Shown: positions 56,526-62,837 of the stretch, in pieces
Position numbering within the stretch: the stretch's first letter is position 1
How the letters are laid out: each line of letters begins with the position of its first letter
Notes under the pieces: generated by a model
Seen by the model: the letters and a program-made list of their open reading frames with translations, nothing else
The model's database searches: none
What the model was told of the DNA's origin: nothing
Made by a program: the position numbers and the translations under genes
Origin: Planctomycetaceae bacterium
GTDB lineage: Bacteria; Planctomycetota; Planctomycetia; Planctomycetales; Planctomycetaceae
NCBI GenBank assembly: GCA_029259845.1
Contig: JAJDEI010000241.1
Coordinates: forward strand, 1 to 62,837
DNA length: 62,837 nt
Direction of reading: 5' to 3'

Positions 56526-59166
56526 GCTTCTTCTCCTTTGCAGATACAACTTGCCGTTCGATTGCTGCTTCCATTTGCCTCTGTTTCAATTCGCTGGCCG
56601 TCAGCTGTGTGGCGTCTTTTTCAAGTCTCTCGCGAAGGGCGTCGGCGTCGTCTGTGAAGATGTGCACCTGCTCTCGTGCACGGGAAATGTCCGAGTAGAA
56701 TTGCTGGCGTGACGAGGGTCGCAGCGAATCTCGACTTTGAGCGACAAAAACGTGGTCAGCGGCTTTCGTCTGCCCAGCGTGCGATGTGTCGCAGTAGGCG
56801 TGCTCAAGGTGGCCGAATCCTCGCCTGACGATCCATCCGTTGTTCAGGATGAGATCACCGGACAAGGGAACGAAGCCGAGCACTCGGTATTCGGAGCCAC
56901 TACGGACGACGTGCTTTCCATTGACCGTACGACCGTTGCGAGTGAAGCGGATACGGTCACCACGTGCGAGTTTCACTTTGTCTTTTTCGAAGATGTCAAA
57001 GCGTTCGGCGTGTTTCCACTTGAGGATCGTCGGCCCGACTTTTCCCTTCACCCACACGTTTCCGAAGATGTCCGTTCCATAAACCTTCGCCCGGTCACCC
57101 GAGCGAAACCCTCTGGTGGATCGAGAGAACGCAACGATCTGGCCACGTTTGATGTTCTTTCCGGCTCGTCGCTCTGCTTCCGAGAGGCCAACGCGTCGAA
57201 GCGATGTGAACGTCTTGTCTTTGCCTTTCAGGACACGGTGTTTGCGAAGCTCGGCGCGAATTGCGGAAGATACGCGGTCTCGCTCCCTTCTTGTGGGTGA
57301 AACGACGAGGGCAGACTGCCGTCGCTTTGTTACCGTCACGTAGGCTTTGGCGAGCTGTACATGAACATCTGCGGTCGGCAGTTCATGGATTGCCCCCATT
57401 CGTTCCAGTCGATGCCAAGGGTTGGTAGCTTTTCCCTGTGCGAGACTTGAAGTGACTGCCTTGAGAGCACCGTGTTGACGCTGGATCAATTTCAGTGAAA
57501 CAGGGTGGAGCCCAGCTTCTTTTGCGAGCATGCCGAAGGCACCTCCTCGTTCGACCGGGCGGTGCTTCTTGTAGTCGCCGCTCAGGACGACTCGGGCGTC
57601 TTGCCGGTGTGCGACATCGAAGACCTTCGCCATCGTCCGGACACCTAGCATGCCCGCGTTGTCTATCCACAGCACTTGCCCTTTGAGTTCCTTTTGCATC
57701 GTCTTGTCAAGAAGCAATCGGGCGACGGTATTGCTGTCCTCTCTATTTGCTGGCGTGTTCGTCGGCGTGTATGCAAAGACTTGCTGTCCTCGCTTCTCGA
57801 CCGCAGATTGAAACGCCTGCATCAACGTGGACTTCCCCGCTCCGCCCGGCCCTCGGAGGATCGTGACTCGGTCGTAACTGCCGACGAGTTCCGAGAAAGC
57901 TCTCTCCTGCCGGTCGGTAAGTCGCGTCTCACCATTGGGCCTCGCGTTCATGGCAAACGGCACACATTTGCCCCGGCCCTCCTTCGCGAACGCGATCATG
58001 CGTTGTTCTTCTCGAAGAATCTCACGTGTCGTTACGAGCGTTCGCCCAGAAGAGTCGTCACGAATAAGGTCCAGTTCTTCATAAGCACGATGCACCGAGA
58101 CGGGAGACGTCCTTGGTCCAGCATTTCGCAAGGCAATTCCCAGCAGGCGATGCTCGGAGACGACTGAATCGCGTTCAAACGCTTGCTGAAGAGCAAATGT
58201 CACGGCGGCCTTTGCATCGCGAGTGATGCCAGGCAGAGCAATCTTGCGAGCCTCCGTGACTGGTTGCGGCTGGCGTCCTCGACTGGCCAACGCATCTTTC
58301 TCGTCTTCGCTGAGCCGAGCCAGCCATTCTTTTTTCAACTCTTCCGATGTGAGTGCTTTGTTCTTTCGCTCACGAGTCTTGGCTCCGAGAGCCGCTTTCT
58401 GTTCCGCATCATCGATGCCGAGCCGCGAGGACTCTTGTTCAATCTGTTTTGTCCTTCGCGAGAACTTGTCGATGCACGATTCGGGAATGTGTTCAAGGTC
58501 GACCGACTTGCCCCTCATGACCGTTCTGTAGCCCGCGTTCTCAAGATTTTCACGCAGCTTTGAATGGAAGAGCGACTCGAAATACGGAGCATCTCGCTTG
58601 ATGTCGCCGATCTGGGCTGCTTTCCAGCACTGTTCTTTGTTGTCGAACGTGCTGTTGAATGCGAAGACATGAAAATGCAGGTGGGGATCGGGCACGCCAT
58701 CGATGGGGCGACTTGTAAGATGAGTGAAAACAGACCAGACCAGATTCCCGGTCACACGGTCATGGTTCTGTCGTCCTTTTCGAACGCGGCATTTGGCGTT
58801 CCGCTCAATCTCCTTCATGGTGAACGTGACTGCGGACGTTGCCGCTTCCATGATCACCTCCGATTTGTTCAATGAGAATTCAATGCTGATGCCCTTGGAA
58901 CAATTGAAATTGAACTCATAGCCGATTCGGCGATTGGCCTTCGTTCGGGCCGTCAGTGGCTTGTCGGTTTGCGGGTTGCGATTCTCCGTTAGCTTGAAGA
59001 AATCTTTCTGAGCGACCCTTCCGGAGAGGCCGAGCAGCTCCGCTCCTCGGCCACCCCAGAAGCCCGGAAGCTCTTGGTCGCTCATGTAGTAGTCGCCACG
59101 GTCAAGCGAACTCGTGAAGTACTGCTTGGCCGCAGCTTCGTTTTGACAAGCATGAATGCGCAGCAT
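56503..59166 (-). CDS. MobF-family relaxase with TraI/TrwC helicase domain
   Basis: An 887-aa enzyme that would nick the transfer origin and unwind the plasmid strand. The N-terminal TrwC relaxase domain (~1-290) has tyrosines in the QYFTSSLDRGDYYM region and the metal motif DPHLHFHVFAFN (HLHFH at ~162-166). The C-terminal SF1 helicase starts with Walker A ILRGPGGAGKSTLMQAF (~440) and ends with an UvrD/RecD-like segment (DHVFVAQSRDSLRPSSRQQFYSDISRAREQVHIFT). ATG 59166 has AAGGAA upstream; an ATG one codon earlier is also possible. Confidence 0.93.
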   Translation of the reverse strand: MLRIHACQNEAAAKQYFTSSLDRGDYYMSDQELPGFWGGRGAELLGLSGRVAQKDFFKLTENRNPQTDKPLTARTKANRRIGYEFNFNCSKGISIEFSLNKSEVIMEAATSAVTFTMKEIERNAKCRVRKGRQNHDRVTGNLVWSVFTHLTSRPIDGVPDPHLHFHVFAFNSTFDNKEQCWKAAQIGDIKRDAPYFESLFHSKLRENLENAGYRTVMRGKSVDLEHIPESCIDKFSRRTKQIEQESSRLGIDDAEQKAALGAKTRERKNKALTSEELKKEWLARLSEDEKDALASRGRQPQPVTEARKIALPGITRDAKAAVTFALQQAFERDSVVSEHRLLGIALRNAGPRTSPVSVHRAYEELDLIRDDSSGRTLVTTREILREEQRMIAFAKEGRGKCVPFAMNARPNGETRLTDRQERAFSELVGSYDRVTILRGPGGAGKSTLMQAFQSAVEKRGQQVFAYTPTNTPANREDSNTVARLLLDKTMQKELKGQVLWIDNAGMLGVRTMAKVFDVAHRQDARVVLSGDYKKHRPVERGGAFGMLAKEAGLHPVSLKLIQRQHGALKAVTSSLAQGKATNPWHRLERMGAIHELPTADVHVQLAKAYVTVTKRRQSALVVSPTRRERDRVSSAIRAELRKHRVLKGKDKTFTSLRRVGLSEAERRAGKNIKRGQIVAFSRSTRGFRSGDRAKVYGTDIFGNVWVKGKVGPTILKWKHAERFDIFEKDKVKLARGDRIRFTRNGRTVNGKHVVRSGSEYRVLGFVPLSGDLILNNGWIVRRGFGHLEHAYCDTSHAGQTKAADHVFVAQSRDSLRPSSRQQFYSDISRAREQVHIFTDDADALRERLEKDATQLTASELKQRQMEAAIERQVVSAKEKKHEREPER

Positions 59167-59183
59167 CATTCCGTTCCTTAGCG

Positions 59184-59591
59184 TCAGGGTGAAGCTGGCT
59201 CGGATCTCACCTGCCACGTTCCCTGTTCGTCAGCGAATTCTTTTCGCAACGAACGCATGACGAGTGTGATGCCGGTACGCGGAAGCCCCTTCTGTTTCAG
59301 TGCCTTCTGCAAATGGTTGCGAAGGTCAACTTCAGGTAGCGGGCCAACCTTGTTTAGAACTGCCGACACGTAGGGGCGGAGCATCTCTTTAGTGAGTCCG
59401 CCACCGGACTCTCGTTTGCAGATGCGAAGCAACGAAACGATCTCTTTGGTTTGCTGCTTCGCATCGTGATGGGCTTGCTTGGCGGCTTCGAATTCGACTC
59501 GAAGTTTCTCCTCGTGTTGCTGGGCTTCAGCGAGAGCAAGCTCCAGCTGTTCGATAATGGGGCGGCGAAAATCATTAGCGGTAGAAATCAT
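59184..59591 (-). CDS. Small coiled-coil protein of the mobilization operon
   Basis: A 135-aa protein with GGAGGA upstream of ATG 59591. Residues ~10-65 form an amphipathic coiled coil (IEQLELALAEAQQHEEKLRVEFEAAKQAHHD). A C-terminal helical domain follows (YVSAVLNKVGPLPEVDLRN and GITLVMRSLRKEFADEQGTW), possibly a winged helix. It overlaps the upstream ATPase gene by 17 bp and ends 17 bp before the relaxase, so it is made with both. A relaxosome accessory role is inferred. Confidence 0.77.
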   Translation of the reverse strand: MISTANDFRRPIIEQLELALAEAQQHEEKLRVEFEAAKQAHHDAKQQTKEIVSLLRICKRESGGGLTKEMLRPYVSAVLNKVGPLPEVDLRNHLQKALKQKGLPRTGITLVMRSLRKEFADEQGTWQVRSEPASP

Positions 59592-60765
59592 CTTCAAATT
59601 CCTCCAAGTTAGAGTGGTAGGTGATGGTGGGACGATCCGAGAACCGACTGGCGGGTGTGCTTTTCGGGTCGGAGTCATCCGCAGAGAATGACGAGTCGTT
59701 ACGAATCAATAGGGGGAGGACACGACGAATCCGGTCCGCAGCTGTTGTGCTCGCTTGCGGTGAGCCATCAAACTCCACGTGAACCCCGTTCTCAGCATCA
59801 AAGGCTAGAGTGACCTTCGTACCTTGCAGATGCGGAAGTCCTGCGACCGCTTCCTGAAGGTGTTCGGTGATACTGGCACCAAGAGCGCGAGCCCCGGTGC
59901 CGGCATCGGCTGCACGTTGTGCGAGGTACTCCGCTGCATCCGACGTGATCTGTAGTTGGACCCCATGCAGGTCGAACAACTCCTGTTGGTCCTTAACTGG
60001 ACCTGACGTCAGAAGAATCCGTTTGAGTTCTTGCGGAGTCAGAGGCTGGTAGTTGATGACACGAGAAAAGCGGCCAATGAACTCGTCGATCAGACCGTAG
60101 TCTGCGAGGTCGTTGAGACTAAGAGTCGTGGATTCTGATTCGGCTGGTAGTTGTCCGACTTGAGGTGCGGGAGGCTGCAACTGAAAAGCACCTGCGGCAA
60201 TGATCAGAACGCTTCGAGTGTTGATCGAATGGGTCGTGTCATCGCGGCGAACGGTGTAGTCCGTACCGTCGAGAAAAGGCAGCAGCGACATCTGGACGCC
60301 TTCGCCCGATACGTCGAGCGATCCGTGTGACCCTGTTCGACGGATCTTGTCAATCTCGTCCAGGAACACAATTCCAAACTCGGCCCGATCCTCGTTCCAG
60401 TTAGCAGCGGCAAGAAGGTCACGAATGATGTCGTTGGGCTTGCTTCCGATGTAGCCCTCCTGCGTTAGAGCAGTTGCAGGCATGTAGGCGAAAGGAACGC
60501 CGAGGAATTCAGCAACCAAGCGGACGGATTCAGTCTTTCCTGTTCCGGTCGGTCCGGCGAACAGGAGATTGCTGGTCCTCCGACGCCCTCTCATGCCTCT
60601 AGCCGTGGCGGCTGCTCCCATTAGGTAGTGGGAATAGACGGCGGCGGCGAGAGCCTGTTTCGGCTCCTTCTGCCCAACAATGTGTTTGTCGAGGAAGACG
60701 ACGATCTCACTGGGAGTCGGAAAGATGTCGAAATCCGGAGTGGATGTTTCAGTGATACGGATCAT
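59575..60765 (-). CDS. ClpX-like AAA+ ATPase without zinc-binding domain
   Basis: A 396-aa AAA+ protein that would remodel or unfold a target. It begins directly with the ClpX/HslU pattern FPTPSEIVVFLDKHIVGQ. Walker A is FAGPTGTGKTESVR, Walker B is IVFLDEIDKIRR, and sensor-like LIDEFIGRFSRVI and a C-terminal GTGARALGASITEHL follow. The ClpX N-terminal Cys4 zinc domain is missing. AAGGAGA precedes the ATG. As first gene of the mobilization operon it may dismantle nucleoprotein complexes such as RepA- or integrase-DNA assemblies (inference). Confidence 0.88.
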   Translation of the reverse strand: MIRITETSTPDFDIFPTPSEIVVFLDKHIVGQKEPKQALAAAVYSHYLMGAAATARGMRGRRRTSNLLFAGPTGTGKTESVRLVAEFLGVPFAYMPATALTQEGYIGSKPNDIIRDLLAAANWNEDRAEFGIVFLDEIDKIRRTGSHGSLDVSGEGVQMSLLPFLDGTDYTVRRDDTTHSINTRSVLIIAAGAFQLQPPAPQVGQLPAESESTTLSLNDLADYGLIDEFIGRFSRVINYQPLTPQELKRILLTSGPVKDQQELFDLHGVQLQITSDAAEYLAQRAADAGTGARALGASITEHLQEAVAGLPHLQGTKVTLAFDAENGVHVEFDGSPQASTTAADRIRRVLPLLIRNDSSFSADDSDPKSTPASRFSDRPTITYHSNLEEFEDDFYR

Positions 60766-60818
60766 CAGATTGGTCTCCTTGGATTTGTGGCGTGACGTGG
60801 GTTGGGGGCCAGGTGAAT

Positions 60819-61121
<303 letters not shown>

Positions 61122-61284
61122 AGACTTACGACAAGTCCAGGCCCTTGTGGCACAGAAAAGTGGCACAGCAAACCGAGTCTTGCGTCGAATGAAACGTGCC
61201 CCGTGGGCTGCCACCCACGAGGCACGGAAGCGAACCTTTCAGCCCGCCTGAGCAGTTTCAGGTTCTTTTGCTAGAGGGTTCGCC
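61122..61284. other. Gene-free spacer with a hairpin and short direct repeats
   Basis: GTGGCACAG occurs at 61147-61155 and 61160-61168, possible integrase-arm sites. CGTGCC-C-CGTGGG (61195-61207) pairs with CCCACG-A-GGCACG (61214-61226), a strong hairpin 60 bp upstream of the second integrase. Confidence 0.6.
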
Positions 61285-62448
61285 ATGAAGTTCTCGAAGC
61301 CGTGGTGCCGCACGTCCCGACGTGCTTGGTTCGTCACGCTGGACGGCAGGCAGCTCAAACTGGGCAAGACCAAGCAAGAGGCTCTGGCCCGCTACCACGA
61401 AATGATGGCCGCTCCGAAGAAACGGACGGTCAATTCCGACTCCCTGTTGGGCATCATTGACGCGTTTCTGGAGTGGGTGGAGCAGAATCGCTCGCCTGAC
61501 ACGTACGAGTGGTACCGCTACCGGCTGCAACGGTTTGCCGTGCGTTGCCCGGATCTTCGCGTGATGGAGCTCCATCCGTACCACGTGGAAACGTGGGCGA
61601 GCGAGTATCAGTTCTCGGTCACTTCCCGCCGGAACTATCTCCGCAGCGTGAAACGGTGCCTCAAATGGGCCAAGAAGCAGGGGTACATTGACAGAAATCC
61701 GATCGAAGAGCTGGAAGTTCCCAGTGCCGAGCACCGGGAGGTCGCCATTTCGCAAGCGGAGTTCGATGGACTGCTCTCGTGCGTGCGGAATCAAGCGCTG
61801 GCGGATCTGATCCTCGTGACTTGGGAAACCGGATGCCGTCCGCAGGAGTCGCTGCGTGTCGAAGCACGCCACGTCGACCTCCGCCACCACCGGTGGGTGT
61901 TTCAGAAGTCGGAGTCGAAAACCAAGCAGATCACGCGAGTCGTGTATCTGACGGACACGGCCCTGGCGATCACTCAACGGTTGATGTTGGCCTATCCGGA
62001 TGGACGACTGTTCCGAAATTCGTCTGGGCGCCCTTGGACGACCGACGCGGTGAACTGTGGGTTTGATGCCATCCAACGCCGGATGGGCATAGCCGAGATG
62101 CAGCGCCGGCGAGAGGCAATCTCTGCCGAAGTGATCAGCCAACTTGTCCCCACGCTCTCGTCTACAAAATCGATTCAGGGACAAGTCGTCTCGAAGTCCG
62201 CGGCCGAACTCAGTTGTGAAGCGAAGCGGAAGCTGACTTCCCAGCGAGCCGCCGCACTGGCACCTCGGTACTCTCTCTACGCTCTGCGGCACAGTTGGGC
62301 GACCAATGCTCTGAAAAAAGGAATCGATCCCCTGACCGTGGCGATCCTGATGGGGCATAAAGACCCGTCGATGCTGAGCCGCGTGTATCAACATTTGTCG
62401 CTCAATCCGCAGCACATGCTGGAGCAGGCCAAGAAGGCAGCGGGTTAA
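61285..62448 (+). CDS. Second tyrosine recombinase integrase
   Basis: A 387-aa phage/ICE-type integrase. Its core-binding domain is at ~50-140 and its catalytic domain shows ETGCRPQESLRVEARHVD, the Lys region KSESKTKQITRVVYL, box II YALRHSWATNALKKG, GHKDPSMLSRVYQHLS and the Tyr in VYQHL. In box II the usual His of HXXR is Tyr (LYALRH), a change that occurs in active relatives. It is unlike the first integrase in sequence and reads toward the right edge, away from the 23-kb element. It therefore probably belongs to another element stacked at the same tRNA. Confidence 0.92.
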   Translation: MKFSKPWCRTSRRAWFVTLDGRQLKLGKTKQEALARYHEMMAAPKKRTVNSDSLLGIIDAFLEWVEQNRSPDTYEWYRYRLQRFAVRCPDLRVMELHPYHVETWASEYQFSVTSRRNYLRSVKRCLKWAKKQGYIDRNPIEELEVPSAEHREVAISQAEFDGLLSCVRNQALADLILVTWETGCRPQESLRVEARHVDLRHHRWVFQKSESKTKQITRVVYLTDTALAITQRLMLAYPDGRLFRNSSGRPWTTDAVNCGFDAIQRRMGIAEMQRRREAISAEVISQLVPTLSSTKSIQGQVVSKSAAELSCEAKRKLTSQRAAALAPRYSLYALRHSWATNALKKGIDPLTVAILMGHKDPSMLSRVYQHLSLNPQHMLEQAKKAAG

Positions 62449-62675
62449 AGGCGGATGTGTTTCAAACGAGGGCGTGGGGCTTTCGGCTTCGCGCCCTCGT
62501 TGCGGACCTTCCGTGAGCCGATGAAGCGTTCCAGATCCGCCGGATCGATCCGGTATCCCTTGGACTTGCCGATCGGGACGTAGGGCAACTCGCCAGCCTC
62601 CAACAGGGCGTACACGTTGGCTTCCGAACAACCGAGGCATTGAGCGACGTCCGCGACGGTCAGGAGTTTTTTCAT
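62445..62675 (-). CDS. Excisionase-like helix-turn-helix protein of the second element
   Basis: A 76-aa protein with a MerR/excisionase fold: LLTVADVAQCLGCSEANVYA, then ELPYVPIGKSKGYRIDPADL and a basic tail. GGAGGG precedes ATG 62675. Its 3' end overlaps the convergent second integrase by 4 bp, and its start overlaps the stop of the gene to its right (ATGA). Confidence 0.83.
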   Translation of the reverse strand: MKKLLTVADVAQCLGCSEANVYALLEAGELPYVPIGKSKGYRIDPADLERFIGSRKVRNEGAKPKAPRPRLKHIRL

Positions 62676-62837
62676 GGATTCCCTCCGCACTTGGGGGGCC
62701 GGAAGATCACGATGGCACTGGGGAACGGGGCGGAGTTTGTGGCGCCACCGAACTTCAAGCGACCGCGGAGGTAGCGGATCTCGCCGCGCATGGCGTACTT
62801 GTGCCACCAACGGGTGTCGGACCGGGCCGGGACCAGA
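62672..62837 (-). CDS. Phage-type DNA N6-adenine methyltransferase, C-terminal end only
   Basis: The frame enters from the right edge and stops at 62672, giving 54 visible residues: WWHKYAMRGEIRYLRGRLKF, then GGATNSAPFPSAIVIFRPP. The RGRLKFGG and SAP-P-S-I-F blocks match the end of phage Dam-type N6-adenine methyltransferases as I know them. It overlaps the excisionase-like gene as ATGA, so the two are coupled. The start and catalytic DPPY-type motif lie outside the window. Confidence 0.72.
   Translation of the reverse strand, partial: LVPARSDTRWWHKYAMRGEIRYLRGRLKFGGATNSAPFPSAIVIFRPPKCGGNP

Noticed and set aside
61122-61214. Start of a stand-alone 131-aa gene running 60819-61214 on minus
   Set aside because: The part right of the att core is host or neighbouring-element DNA with no ribosome-binding site. 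The core and tail match the integrase frame instead.

Overview
The window looks like a planctomycete chromosome (Planctomycetota, Planctomycetaceae-like; inferred from gene content, not from a marker gene). The evidence is a PurL with fused PurS-like repeats, paired M16 peptidases, very large secreted or membrane proteins of unknown function, a DUF4175-like protein with a huge low-complexity tail, an ECF sigma factor coupled to a Ser/Thr kinase, and many small palindromic repeats between and even inside genes.

Positions 1-37935 are chromosomal backbone. In order they hold: a membrane protein, an ABC ATPase and an ABC-2 permease (with a small antitoxin-like gene on the opposite strand between them); purL; an inositol-monophosphatase-family gene; two translationally coupled giant exported proteins; a UbiA-family prenyltransferase; an MFS transporter; a sialate O-acetylesterase-like gene (minus strand); an RNA-decay pair (OB-HD YhaM-like nuclease and RNase R); a tRNA-dihydrouridine synthase (minus); a GNAT acetyltransferase; an M16 peptidase pair (inactive then active); the DUF4175-like protein (minus); and a decayed ISKra4-like transposase.

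Positions 37966-61121 are one integrated element of 23,110 bp. A 46-bp direct repeat made from the 3' part of a tRNA-Arg(ACG) gene bounds it. The left end has integrase, an excisionase-like gene, a small putative regulator with palindromic operators, three 22-bp-spaced iterons and a RepA-type initiator. Next comes about 1.5 kb with no credible ORF but many strong hairpins, followed by a 227-aa protein of unknown function. The middle holds cargo: a giant Ser/Thr kinase with its ECF sigma factor, secreted proteins, a DUF932 protein and small plasmid-type genes. The right end is a six-gene minus-strand mobilization operon: ClpX-like ATPase, coiled-coil protein, MobF relaxase-helicase, a small protein, a TraG/TraD-like coupling ATPase and a membrane protein. 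No mating-pair-formation genes are visible, so this looks like an integrative mobilizable element or integrated plasmid.

The integrase reading frame runs through the att core. At the far end of the element the same frame continues into an orphan 3' tail. Circularization would therefore rebuild a longer integrase (569 aa instead of 516) and place xis-int directly upstream of, and co-directional with, the mobilization operon.

Right of 61121 a second integrase, a second excisionase-like gene and the end of a phage-type adenine methyltransferase suggest another element stacked at the same tRNA locus.
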